NCBI RefSeq assembly: GCF_964656455.1 | Contig: NC_135726.1 | Span: forward strand, 34,253,930-34,317,929 | Source of the DNA: Halichoerus grypus | Lineage: Eukaryota; Chordata; Mammalia; Carnivora; Phocidae | Reading direction: 5' to 3' | Length of the DNA stretch: 64,000 bases | Shown: piece by piece, positions 24,561 through 36,900 of the stretch | Numbering within the stretch: the first letter of the stretch is position 1 | Layout: every line of letters starts with the position of its first letter | Position numbers and translations under genes: made by a program | Notes under the pieces: model-generated | What the model was told of the DNA's origin: nothing | The model's database searches: none | Seen by the model: the letters and a program-made list of their open reading frames with translations, nothing else

Positions 24561-25710
24561 CAATATTCACATGGGTTGATGTGTGGATTTGCATTCATTT
24601 TTATTGTTGAATAGTAATATATGGTATTCATATTATACAACACACCCATTTTCCTATTGATGAATATTCAAAATGTTACAAAAAGAGCTGCTACAAATAT
24701 TTCTATAGAGGGGCCACTGAGATATTTTTACATGAGATTCTGTCTTCTGTGGATTTTTTTAAAGTTTTTTATTTAAATTCAATTTAGTTAACACATAATA
24801 TATTACTAGTTTCAGGGGTAGAATTTAGTGATTCATCAGTTGCATATAACACCCAGTGCTCATTACATCAAATGCCCTCCTTAATGCCCATCACCCAGTT
24901 ACCCCATCTCCCCTCCCCTCCAGCAACTCTCAGTTTGTTTCCTAGAGTTAAGAGTCTCTAATAGTTTGCCTCCCTCTCTGTTTTCATCTTATTTCATTTT
25001 TCCTTCCCTTCCCCCATGTTCATCTGTTTTGTTTCTTAAATTCCACATACGAGTGAAATCATATGGTATTTGTCTTTCTCTGACTGACTTATTTTGCTTA
25101 GCATAATACCCTCTAGTTCCATGGATTGTTTGTTTGTGTTTTTCTAGATTGAAGTTCATTGTTGACATTAGTATGATTGAAAAGAGGCAGCAGAGGTAGG
25201 GGAGAATTTGTGAGGACAATGAAAAGGAGCATGCAAGGTTTGTGGTTACCCTGATGGGACTCCTTGAACAGACGGAATTGGTTCTGAGCATTTATATACC
25301 TAAGGAGTATAATTGCTGGCTATGTTAGTAAAATAATCTTGAATTGGTTCAGATAATGCCAAATTGCTTTATAAATTAAACAATTTATATTCCTATCAGC
25401 AGGGTTTAAGAGCTGCTGTGATCCATACATATACCAAGGCTTACAATTTTCAGACTTAAATATTACCTATCTGAAGAATGATAAATAGTTCTTACTATGA
25501 TTGTGGCTTTAATGTGCACTTCCCTGATACTCAGAGATGGAGCATTTTTATGTCCGTTTATTTGGCTTATCTGTGAATTGCCTGTTTATATCTTTTGCCC
25601 ACTTCTCTAATTGATTGTCCTTTTTTATTGATATATAGAGCATTCTTTGTAACTTTTGCATACTAATTCTTTGTAATTAAGTGAATCACATTTACACCAA
25701 CATGTTGCTT
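24561..25710 (-). repeat. Old L1 fragment hosting a younger L1 piece
   Basis: gttgaatagtaatatatggtattcatat...ccattttcctattgatgaatattc and, further right, ctgatactcagagatggagcatttttatg...ttttgcccacttctc are decayed antisense ORF2. A young L1 3' fragment at about 24752-25125 interrupts it. Confidence 0.5.
24752..25125 (-). mobile_element. 5'-truncated young L1 3'-end fragment
   Basis: Carnivore L1 3' UTR in antisense (caatttagttaacacataat, acacccagtgctcattacat, ttctcagtttgtttcctag-like), ending in the start of the ORF2 3' region at ctctagttccatgg. Confidence 0.75.
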
Positions 25711-26185
25711 TACTTTTTAATCTTTTAAAAAAAATTTTTATTGTTATGTTAATCACCATACATTACATCATTAGTTTTAGATGTAGTGTTCCATTGATTC
25801 ATTGTTTGTGCATAACACCCAGTGCTCCATGCAGAACATGCCCTCTTTAATACCCATCACCAGGCTAACCCATCTTCCCACACCCCTCCCCTCTAGAGCC
25901 CTCAGTTTGTTTTTCAGAGTCCATCGTCTCTCACGGTTCGTCTCCCCCTCTGATTCCCCCCCTCATTCTTCCCCTCCTGCTATCTTCTTCTTCTTTTTTT
26001 TTTCTTAACATATATTGCATTATTTGTTTCAGAGGTACAGATCTGAGATTCAACAGTCTTGCACAATTCACAGCGCTTGCCAGAGCACATACCCTCCACA
26101 GTGTCTATCACCCAGTCACCCCATCCCTCCCACCCCACCCCCTACTCCAGCAACCCTCAGTTTGTTTCCTGAGATTAAGAATTCC

Positions 26186-29100
26186 TCATATCAGTGAGGT
26201 CATATGATACATGTCTTTCTGTTTTTGACTTATTTCGCTCAGCATAATACCCTCCAGTTCCATCCACATCGTTGCAAATGGCAAGATCTCATTCCTTTTG
26301 ATGGCTGCATAATATTCCATTGTATATATATACCACCTCTTCTTTATCCATTCATCTGTTGATGGACATCTTGGCTCTTTCCACAGTTTGGCTATTGTGG
26401 ACATTGCTGCTATAAACATCAGGGTGCACATACCCCTTCAGATCCCTACATTTGTATCTTTGGGATAAATACCGAGTAGTGCAATTGCTGGATCGTATGG
26501 TAGCTCTATTTTCAACTTTTTGAGGAACCTCCATACTGTTTTCCAGAGTGGCTGCACCAGCTTTCATTCCCACCAACAGTGTAGGAAGGTTCCTCTTTCT
26601 CCGCATCCCCGCCAACATCTGTCATTTCCTGACTTGTTAATTTTAGCCATTCTGACTGCTGTGAGGTGGTATCTCATTGAGGTTTTGATTTGGATTTCCC
26701 TGATGCCGAGCGATGTTGAGCACTTTTTCATGTGTCTGTTGGCCATTTGGATGTCTTCTTTGGAAAACTGTCTGTTCATGCCTTCTGCCCATTTCTTGAT
26801 TGGATTATTTGTTCTTTGGGTGTTGAGTTTGATAAGTTCTTTATAGATTTTGGATACTAGACCTTTATCTGATCTGTCATTTGCAAATACCTTCTCCCAT
26901 TCTGTCGGTTGTCTTTTGGTTTTGATGACTATTTCCTTTGCTGTGCAAAAGCTTTTTATCTTGATGAAGTCCCAACGGTTCATTTTTGCCCTTCCTTCCC
27001 TTGCCTTTGGCGATGTTTCTAGGAAGAAGTTGCTGCGGCTGAGGTCGAAGAGGTTGCTGCCTGTGTTCTCCTTTAGGATTTTGATGGACTCCTGTCTCAC
27101 ATTGAGGTCTTTCAACCATTTGGAGTCTATTTTTGTGTGTGGTGTAAGGAAATGGTCCAGTTTCATTCTTCTGCATGTGGCTGTCCAATTTTCCCAACAC
27201 CATTTGTTGAAGAGACTGTCTTTTTTCCATTGGACATTCTTTCCTGCTTTGTCAAAGATTAGTTGACCATAGAGTTGAGGGTCCATTTCTGGGCTCTCTA
27301 TTCTGTTCCATTGATCTATGTGTCTGTGTTTGTGCCAGTACCATACTGTCTTGATGATGACAGCTTTGTAATAGAGCTTGAAGTCCGGAATTGTGATGCC
27401 GCCAGCTTTGCTTTTCTTTTTCAACATTCCTCTGGCTATTCAGGGTCTTCTCTGGTTCCATACAAATTTTAGGATTATTTGTTCCATTTCTCTGAAAAAA
27501 GTGGATGGTATTTTGATGGGGATTGCATTGAATGTGTAGATTGCTCTAGGTAGCATTGACATCTTCACAATATTTGTTCTTCCAATCCATGAGCATGGAA
27601 CGTTTTTCCATTTCTTTGTGGCTTCCTCAATTTCTTTCATGAGTGTTTTATAGTTTTCTGAGTACAGATCCTTTGCCTCTTTGGTTAGATTTATTCCTAG
27701 GTATCTTATGGTTTTGGGTGCAATTGTAAATGGGATCGACTCCTTAATTTCTCTTTCTTCTGTCTTGTTGTTGGTGTATAGGAATGCCACTGATTTCTGT
27801 GCATTGATTTTACTTCCTGCTACTTTACTGAATTCCTGTATGAGTTCTAGCAGTTTTGGGGTGGAGTCTTTTGGGTTTTCCACATAAAGTATCATATCAT
27901 CTGCAAAGAGTGAGAGTTTGACTTCTTCTTTGCCAATTTGGATGCCTTTTCTTTCTTTTTGTTGTCTGATTGCTGTGGCTAGGACTTCTAATACTATGTT
28001 GAATAGCAGTGGTGATAGTGGACATCCCTGCTGTGTTCCTGACCTTAGGGGGAAAGCTCTCAGTTTTTCTCATTGAGAATGATATTCGCTGTAGGTTTTT
28101 CATAGATGGCTTTTATGATATTGAGGTATGTTCCCCCTATCCCTATAGTCTGAAGAGTTTTGATCAAGAAAAGATGCTGTACGTTGTCAAATGCTTTTTC
28201 TGCATCTATTGAGAGGATCATATGGTTCTTGTTCTTTCTTTTGTTAATGTATTGTATCACATTGATTGATTTGCGGGTGTTGAACCAACCGTGCAGCCCA
28301 GGGATAAATCCCACTTGGTCGTGGTGAATAATCCTTTTAATGTACTGTTGGATCCTATTGGCTAGTATTTTGGTGAGAATTTTTGCATCCATGTTCATCA
28401 GGGATATTGGTCTGTAATTCTCCTTTTTGATGGGATCTTTGTCTGGTTTGGGGATCAAGGTAATGCTGGCCTCATAAAATGAGTTTGGAAGTTTTCCTTC
28501 CATTTCTATTTTTTGGAACAGTTTCAGAAGAATAGGTATTAATTCTTCTTGAAATGTTTGTAGAATTCCCCTGGGAAGCCATCTGGCCCTGGGCTTTTGT
28601 TTGTTGGGAGATTTTTTTTTTTTTTTTAAACGTTTCTTGTTTTGTTTTGTTTTTTTTTTAAAGATTTTATTTATTTATTTGAGACAGAGAATGAGAGACA
28701 GAGAGCATGAGAGGGAGGAGGGTCAGAGGGAGAAGCAGACTCCCTGCTGAGCAGGGAGCCTGATGCGGGACTCGATCCCGGGACTCCAGGATCATGACCT
28801 GAGCCTAAGGCAGTCGCTTAACCAACTGAGCCACCCAGGCGCCCTGTTGGGAGATTTTTGATGACTGCTTCAATTTCCTCAGTGGTTATAGGTCTGTTCA
28901 GGTTTTCTATTTCTTCCTGGTTCAGTTTTGGTAGTTGATACATCTCTAGGAATGCATCCATTTCTTCCAGATTATCTAATTTGCTTGCATATAGTTGCTC
29001 ATAATATGTTCTTATAATTGTTTGTATTTCTTTGGTGTTGGTTGTGATCTCTCCTCTTTCATTCATGATTTTGTTGATTTGGGTCATTTCTCTTTTCTTT

Positions 29101-30240
29101 TTGATAAGTCTGGCCAGGGGTTTATCAATCTTGTTAATTCTTTCAAAGAACCAGCTCCTAGTTTCGTTGATCTGTTCTATTGTTCTTTTGGTTTCTATTT
29201 CATTGATTTCTGCTCTGATCTTTATTATTTTTCTTCTCCTGCTGGGTTAAGGGTTTATTTGCTGTTCTTTCTCCAGCTCCTTTAGGTGTAGGGTTAGGTT
29301 GTGTACTTGAGACCTTTCTTGTTTCTTGAGAAAGGCTTGTATTTCTATATACTTGCCTCTTAGGACTGCCTTTGCTCATCCCAAAGATTTTTAACAGTTC
29401 TGTTTTCATTTTCATTGGTTTCCATGAATTTTTTAAATTCTTCTTTAATTTCCTGGTTGACCCATTCATTCTTTAGTAGGATGCTCTTTAGCCTCCATGT
29501 GTTTGAGTTCTTTCCGACTTTCCTCTTGTGATTGAGTTCTAGTTTCAAAGCATTGTGGTCTGAAAATAGGCAGGGAATGATCCCAATCTTTTGGTACCGG
29601 TGGTGACCTGATTTATAACCTAGGATGTGATCTATTCTGGAGAATGTTCCATGGGCACTAGAGAAGAATGTGCATTCCGTTGCTTTTGGATGGAATGTTC
29701 TGAATATGTCTGTGAAGTCCATTTGGTCCAGTGTGTCATTTAAAGTCTTTATTTCCTTGTTGATCTTTTGCTTAGATGATCTGTCCATTTCAGTGAGGGG
29801 GGTGTTAAAGTCCCCCACTATTATTGTATTGTTGTCAATGTGTTTCTTGGCTTTTGTTATTAATTGCCTTATATAATTGGCTGCTCCCATGTTAGGGCAT
29901 AGATATTTACAATTGTTAGATCTTCTTGTTGGATAGACCCTTTAAGTAGGATATAGTGTCCTTCCTCATCTCTTATTACAGTCTTTGGTTTAAAATCTAA
30001 TTTGTCTGATATAAGGATTGCCACCCCAGCTTTCTTTTGGTGTCCATTAGCATGGTAAATCGTTTTCCACCCCCTCACTTTCAATCTGGGGGTGTCTTTG
30101 GGTCTAAAATGAGTCTCTTGCAGACAGCATATTGATGGGTCCTGTTTTTTAACCCAATCTGATAGCCTGTGTCTTTTGATTGGGGCATTTAGCCCATTTA
30201 CATTCAGGGTAACTATGGAAAGATAGGAATTTAGTGCCAT
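26186..30240 (-). pseudogene. L1 ORF2 remnant (endonuclease-reverse transcriptase)
   Basis: It starts MALNSYLSIVTLNVNGLNAP at 30240. The frame shifts near 29870-29890, between NIYA and the block that follows. RT pieces lie at 28060-28503, 27440-27895 and 26564-27427, and the C-terminal block at 26186-26431. The SINE at 28617-28844 splits the region before the RT palm. Confidence 0.85.
28617..28844 (-). mobile_element. can-SINE nested in the full-length L1
   Basis: A T-rich tail, aaagattttatttatttatt, gactccctgctgagcaggga, gatcatgacctgagcctaag and gagccacccaggcgccc make a reverse can-SINE. A perfect 15-bp target-site duplication, tgttgggagattttt, lies at 28602-28616 and 28845-28859. It inserted after the L1 did. 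Confidence 0.95.
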
Positions 30241-30259
30241 TGTATTGCCTGTAAGGTAA

Positions 30260-31214
30260 CTCTTACTGTATATTGTCTGTGTTCCTTTCTGGTCTATGTT
30301 GCTTTTAGGCTCTCTCTTTGCTTAGAGGACCCCTTTCAAGATTTCTTGTAGGGCTGGTTTTGTGTTTGCAAATTCCTTTAGCTTTTGTTTGTCCTGGAAG
30401 CTTTTTATCTCTCCTTCATTTTCAATGACAGCCTAGCTGGATATAGTATTCTTGGCTGCATATTTTTCTCATTTAGTGCTGAATATATTCTACCCGTCCT
30501 TTCTGGCCTGCCAGGTCTCTGTGGATAGGTCTGTTGCCAATCTAATGTTTCTACCATTTTAGGTTACAGACCTCTTGTCCCGGGCTGCTTTCAGGATTTT
30601 ATCTTTGTCTCTGAGACTCATAAGTTTTACTATTAGATGTCGGGGTGTTGACCTATTTTTATTGATTTTGAGAGGGGTCTCTGTGCTTCCTGGATTTTGA
30701 TATCTGTTTCCTTCCCCTAATTAGGGAAGCTCTCTGCTATAATTTGCTCCAATATACCTTCTGCCCCTCTCTCTCTTTCTTCTTCTTCTGGGATCCCAGT
30801 TATTCTAATGTTGTTTCCTCTTATGGTATCGCTTATCTCTCGAATTCTGCCCTCATGATCCAGTAGTTGTTTATCTCTCTTTTTCTCAGCTTCTTTATTT
30901 TCCAGCATTTGGTCTTCTATATCACTGATTCCCTCTTCTGCCTCATTTATACTAGCAGTTAGTGCCCCCATATTTGATTGCACCTCATTAATAGCCTTTT
31001 TGATTTCGACTTGGTTAAATTTTAGTTCTTTTATTTCTCCAGAAAGGGTTTATCTAATAACTTCCATGCTTTTTTCAAGCCCAGCTAGTATCTTTAAAGT
31101 GATGATTCTGAACTCTAGATCCGACATCGTACTAATGTCTGTATTGAGTAGGTCCCTGGCAGTTGGTACTACCTCTTGTTCTTTTTGTTGAGGTGATTTT
31201 TTCCATCTTGTCAT
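30260..31214 (-). pseudogene. L1 ORF1 remnant
   Basis: The frame from ATG 31212-31214 reads MTRWKKSPQQKEQEVVPTAR and then a coiled-coil-like stretch. A TAA at 31050-31052 (GAA in the sister copy) breaks it. The RRM-like block NNIRITGIPEEEERERGAEG is visible downstream at ~30720-30983, and further stops follow toward the C-terminus. Confidence 0.8.
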
Positions 31215-32643
31215 TTTGTCCAGAGGAGAATAGATTAATGAGAGAACAAAATGCTAACAGGGTAACAACGTCCCCAGAAAATATACTCTAAACAAATCAG
31301 AAAAGACCTGAAACCAGGGGAAAAGAAAGGGAAAGACAGAAAAAAGAAAAAGAAAAAGATAAAGATAAAAACAAACAAAAACAGAACAAAACAAAAAAAA
31401 AACAGAATATGATCAAATATGATCAGGCTGGTACATAGATCAGTGCTACACACTAGATTTTGGGTGTATTTTGGTCTGTTAGAAGAAAGTGCCTCTCAAA
31501 ATTTTAAAGAAAGAAAAACTTATATATGTACAAAAATAAGGGTTGATATGACGAAGGGATAGAATATGACTGTACAGATGAAAATTATAAAAAATTTTAT
31601 AAAAGGAATTGATAAGTTGTTTGAAAAAAGAAAGAAGAGGATTTAAAAAAAAAAAAAGGGAGAGAATGTGATCAGGCAGGAGAGTAGAAAAAAACCATAC
31701 ACTAGAGATTTAGGGTATATTTTGATCTGTTAGAAGAAACTATCTCAAAATTTTAAAGAGAGAACAACATATATATATGCCAAAAATATGGCTAACTACT
31801 ATGAAGGGATAGAATATGACTCTAAAAATGAAAAATAAAAATGTTTTTTAAAATAGGGATTGATAAAATGTTGGTTGAAAAAAGGAAAAAGAAAAATTCA
31901 AAAAAAGAAATTAACTTTGAAAGACTAAAGAATCATGGTAAAAAAGCCATGGATTCTATGTGCATTATTCCCCTAGCGCTGGAGTTCTGCCGTTATCATT
32001 GATTGGTAAACTTGGTCTTGGCTGGCTGTTCTCGCTGATCTTCTGGGAGAGGGGCCTGTTGCCATGGTTCCCAAATGTCTTTGCCAGAGGCGGAATTGCC
32101 CCGCCCTTGCCCGGTCCGGGCTAAGTAATCTGCTCGGGTTTGCTCTCAGGAGCTTTTGTTCCCTGCAAGCTTTCTGTACAGCTTTGGAGGCCGAGAGTGA
32201 AAATGGCGGCCTCCCAATCTCTGCCCCGGAGGAGCCGAGAACTCGGGGCCCTGCTCCTCAGTGCGCCCCCAGAGAAAAGCAGTCAGTCACTCCTGTCTTC
32301 CCGGTCTCTGGCCACACTCCGTGCTCACCTGGCCTGTGACCGAGTGTTTCTATCTCTGGCACCCGACTCAGTGTGGAGTCTCCAAACCCAGCAGATCCCT
32401 GCGGTGTACTCCCGCGCCACTCCTCCTTGGGGGAGGAAGGGGAGTCTCCCCGGATCTGCCACTTGTTGGGTCCCTGCTTCCAGAAAGTGGTCGCTTTTCT
32501 GTTCAGAGAGTTTTTGCTATTCTTTTCTTCGATCTCCTGTTGAGTTTGTAGGTGTTCAGAATGGTTTGATCCCTATCCAGCTGAATTCCTGGGACCAGAC
32601 GAAATCCAGGTCTCCTACTCCTCCGCCATCTTGCTCCGCCCCC
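31215..32643 (-). promoter_or_regulatory. L1 5' UTR (spliced form)
   Basis: The outer part (about 32060-32643) is GC-rich with many CpGs, unlike its AT-rich surroundings, as expected of an L1 promoter. The inner part is A-rich. Compared with the copy at 38512-41268 it lacks 361 bp at 32476/32477, exactly at a possible GT-AG splice boundary. Confidence 0.75.
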
Positions 32644-32658
32644 TACTTTTTAATCTTT

Positions 32659-33320
32659 AAACGTTTTTAAAATTTTGATCTTTTAAAAAATTATGTCTTT
32701 TGATTAACATGACTTGTTACTATAAAATAAAAGACAAACCACACACATGACTTGTTACTGTTGATGTTGACCTTGGTCACCTGGTTTGAAGTAGTGTTTG
32801 TCAGGTTTCTCCACTGTAAAGAATGGTGTTTCTCACAGAGTTGACAATTCTGATACTGTTAGCATGGTAGTTCTTTTTTCATCTTGTTACTTGCAATCTG
32901 TTTGTGTCTTTATACTTAAAATCCATCTCTTGTAGGCACCATATCATTGTGTCTTGTTTTTACATCCAGTCTGACAATCTCTAGTTTTTAATTGAAGTGT
33001 TTACTCCATTTATATTTAATGTAATTATTGATGTGGTTGGGTTTAAGTCTATCAGCTTACTATTTGTCTTCCACTTATCCCTCTGTTTTTTATTTTTCTG
33101 TTCCTCCTTGCCTACATTGAGATGTCAAGTATAATAAAGCTGTTAATAACAGCTCTTAATAAAGCTGTTTGGGGTTAATCTACTATTTTATGCTCCTTTT
33201 TATTTCTTTGATTAAATTCTTAGCTTTAAGTCCTTGTTTTCTTTCTGTTCCCCCCCTCCCCAGGTCTAACACTGTGCTGTGATTTACATTTTCATGTGTG
33301 TTATTGTGTGCTTATTTTTA
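32659..33320 (-). repeat. Old L1 fragments flanking the full-length L1
   Basis: cttgtaggcaccatatcattgtgtcttg...ttgaagtgtttactccatttatatttaatg is decayed antisense sequence of an old L1 (ORF2 start/ORF1 junction). The part at 32753-32822 resembles 23889-23955. Confidence 0.45.
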
Positions 33321-33339
33321 AGTCTGTTTAGGGAAATAG

Positions 33340-33610
33340 ATAAGTAAGTAGGAAAGTTTTCCCAGAGGAGAAAATGTCTGAATTGAACCTTGAAGGCTGA
33401 ACAGGAATTGGTCAAGTGAAGGGAAGGATGTTACATTGTTCTAGGTTGTGACAGTGCTGAGTGCAAAGACCAAGAAGCAGAAATAATTGGCAATTTGTTC
33501 AGACTTGTGGCATTGCTGGAATGCAGTGTTAGGTGGTACAAATGGAGGGTGGGCCATGGAGTACAGCTCAGGTTGACAAGAAGTTTAGGGAGTTCTTATT
33601 TGAATTAGGA
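33340..33610 (-). repeat. L2 fragment
   Basis: gaattgaaccttgaaggctgaacaggaattggtcaag, then gttctaggttgtgacagtgctgagtgcaaagacc, is decayed reverse-complement L2. Confidence 0.5.
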
Positions 33611-33934
33611 ATCTAGAGCTGGATCCATGGTATTCATGTCATTAATATTCATTAATTGAATGATAGAAGAGATTTTGAGCAGAATTATTGCCTATAAAAC
33701 ATTTGCCCCCTCCAGTTGTTTATGTTTTTATTTTGGGGGATTTGTCTTTTTGAAGTGAAGACATTTTAATTTTCAAATTCTATTATTAGAAAGAATATAT
33801 TATTCTAGAGGAGTGCTTCTTGTAATATAATATATGCAAGGGGTTTTCCAGGGTAATTGGAAAAAAGTGGGCATGTCAGTTTCTCTGTATCTAACCTGCC
33901 CAGATGAGATAGTGCCACTCATTTTATATACACT

Positions 33935-36900
33935 CTGCTTTCCCCCTAGCTTTATTGAGGTATAATTGACATATAATACAACTTCTTGTATCATACATGT
34001 AAATGTGTATGACATGCAGATTTGATAGACTTCATTGTGAAATGACTACCACAGTAACATTAATTAATACCTCCATCACCTTACATAATTACCATTCTCT
34101 TTTGAAGTGAAAATGTTTAAGATCCACTCTCTTAGCAACTTTCAAGTATATAATACAGTATTGTTAACTATAATCACCATGCTGTACATTTGATCCCTAG
34201 AATTTACTCATAACTATAAGTTTTTACCTACCTTTGACCGACATATCCCCATTTCCTCCACCACCCAACCACTGGCAACCACTGTTCTACTCTCTGTTAC
34301 TATGAGTTTAGCTTTTTTAGATTCTAGATTTAAGTGGATATCATACAGTATTTGTCTTTCTCTGTCTGACTTCCTTCACTCAGCATAATTCCTTCCAGGT
34401 CCATCTTTGTTGTCCCAAATGACAGAATGTCATTCTTTCTCAAGACTGAATAATATTCCATTGTGTATGTATACCACATCTTCTTAATCCATTCATCCAT
34501 AAATGGACACTTGGGTTGTTTCCATATCTTGACTATTGTGAATGATACTGCAATGGGTGTGAAGGTGCGGGTATATTTTCAGGATCCTGATTTCATTGCC
34601 TTTGGATATATACCCAGAATTGGGATTGCTGAATCATATGGCAGTTTTATTGTAAAATTTTTGAGGAGTTTACATGCTGTTTTCCATAGTGGCTGTGCCG
34701 ATTTACCTTCTCACCAACAGTGCACAAGAATTCCCTTTTCTCTATGTCTTTGTCAATACTTTGTTATCTCTTGTCTTTTTGATGATAGCCATTCTAACAG
34801 GTATGAAGTGATATCTCCTTGTGGTTTTGACTTGCATTTCCCTAATGATTAGTGATATTGAGCACCTTTTCATGTACCCATTGGCCATTTGTATGTCTTC
34901 TTTGGAAAAATGTCTATTCAGTTCCTCTGCTCATTTTTTAATCAGATTTTTTAAATTTTATTTTGCTTTTGAGTTGTAGGAGTTCTTCATATATTTTGGA
35001 TATTTACCCTTTATGAGACATGATTTGCAAATATTTTTTTCCCATTCTGTAGGTTGCCTTCTCATTTTGTTGATTTTTTCTTTTGCTGTGCAGAAGACTT
35101 TTAGCTTGATGTAGTTCCACTTAATTATTTTTGCTTTTTATTTCTCTTGTGCTTCTGATGTCACATCCAAAAGATTATTGCCAAGACAAGGAGATTTTTC
35201 CCTCTATTTACTTCTAGGAATTTATGGTTTTAATTCTTATGTTTAAGCCTTTAATCCATTTCAAGTTAATTTTTTGTGAGTGAGGTTAAGATAGGAGTCC
35301 AATTTTATTCATTTGCGTGTGATTATCCAGTTTTCCCAGTACCATTTATTAAAGAGAATATCTTTTCCCATAGAGCATTCTTGGATCCCTTGTCAAATAT
35401 TAGTTGACTGTATATGCGAGTATATATGTATATGTTTATTTGTGGGCTCTCAATTTTGTTTTATTGGTTTATGTGTCTATTTTTATGCCAGCACCATTGA
35501 TTACTATAGCTTTGTAGTATAGTTTGAAATCAGGAAGTGTCATGCCTCCAGCTCTGTTCTTCTTTCTTTGGCTTTTCAAGGTCTTTTGTGATTTCATACA
35601 AATTTTAGAATTGTTTTTTCTATTTCTGTGAAATATCATTAGGATTTTTATGGGGATTGTGTCAAATCTATAGATAACTGGTGTGGTATGGACATTTTAA
35701 TAATATTAATTTTTCTGATCCATGAACACAAGATAACTTTCCATTTGTTTGTGTCTTCAATTTCTTTCCTCAGTGTTGTAGTTTTCAGTGTACAGATCTT
35801 TCACCTCCTTTATTAAGTTTAGCCAGGAGTATTTTATTGTTTTTGATGCTGTTGTAAATGAGATTGTTTTCTTTATTTCTTTTCATATATTTTGTTTTAG
35901 TGTATAGGAACACAACTGATTTTTGTATGTTGACTTCATATCCTGCAACTTTACTGAATTTGTTGATTAGTTTCAACATTTTTTTTTTGTAGTCTTATGG
36001 ATTTTCTATATATAAGATATCATCTGCAAGCAAAGACAGTTTTACACCTTTCCAATTTGGATATGCTTTATTTCCTTTTCTTACTTAATTGCTATGGCTA
36101 GGACTTCCAGTACCATGTTGAATAAAAGTGGTAAGAGTGAGCATCTTTGTCTTCTTCCTGATCTTAGGTGAAAAATTTTCAAACTTTTGCCATTTAGTAT
36201 GATGTTAGGTGTGGGCTTGTCATATATGGCCTTTATTATGTGGAGGTATATTCTTTCTATACCTGCTTTGTTGAGAGTTTTTATCATGAACAGATGTCAT
36301 ATTTTATCAAGTAATTTTTCTGCATCTATTAAGATGTATCTTAATGTATCAGATTAATTATTTTTCTGTATCTATTGAGAAGATCATATGACTTATATCT
36401 TTCATTCTATTAATTTGATGTCTCATATTTATTGATTTGCATATGTTGAACCATCCTTTCTTCCCAGGGATAAATTCCACTTAATCATGGTGTATGCTTT
36501 TAATGTGTTGTTGAATTCAGTTTGCTAATTTTTTTTGAGAATATTTGCATCTATATTCATCAGGGTTATTGGTCTATAGTTTTCTTTTCTTGTAATGTCC
36601 TTATCTGGCTTTAGTATCAGGGTAATGCTTGTCTTATAAAATGAGTTTGGGGGTAATATCTCCTCTTCAATATTCTGTAGGAGTTTGAGAAAGTTTGACA
36701 TTAGTTCTTCTTTAAATGTTTGGTAGAATTCACTAGGGAAACAATCTGGTCTTGGATTTTCTTTTTGGGGGATAGTTTGGATCACTGGTTCAATCTCCTT
36801 TATTGTATTGGTCTGTTCAGATTTTTTATTTCTTCATTATTCAGTCTTGGTAAGTTGTGTGTTTCTAAGAATTTATCAATTACTTGTAGATTATCCAATC

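Larger units (their letters stand above)
25726..32643 (-). mobile_element. Structurally full-length L1 with nested SINE, inactivated
   Basis: A perfect 15-bp target-site duplication, tactttttaatcttt, lies at 25711-25725 and 32644-32658. Reading on the minus strand, the element begins with a GGGGCGGAGCAAGATGGCGG-type 5' UTR at 32643, then ORF1 (ATG 31212-31214), ORF2 (start near 30240) and a 3' UTR ending in a short A-rich tail. ORF2 blocks are recognisable: endonuclease LNVNGLN, LQETHF, VGDFNTPL and SDHNALKL, the RT FADD box (27896-27907), and the C-terminal YYAAIKRNEILPF. ORF1 has a premature TAA (31050-31052), and ORF2 has several frame breaks, one within the endonuclease near 29880. A can-SINE is inserted in ORF2. 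It is unable to encode its own machinery. Confidence 0.92.

Noticed and set aside
32140..32670. Open frame of 176 codons on the + strand, and similar frames at 40338-40844
   Set aside because: They arise from the GC-rich L1 5' UTR read in antisense; no protein family resemblance.
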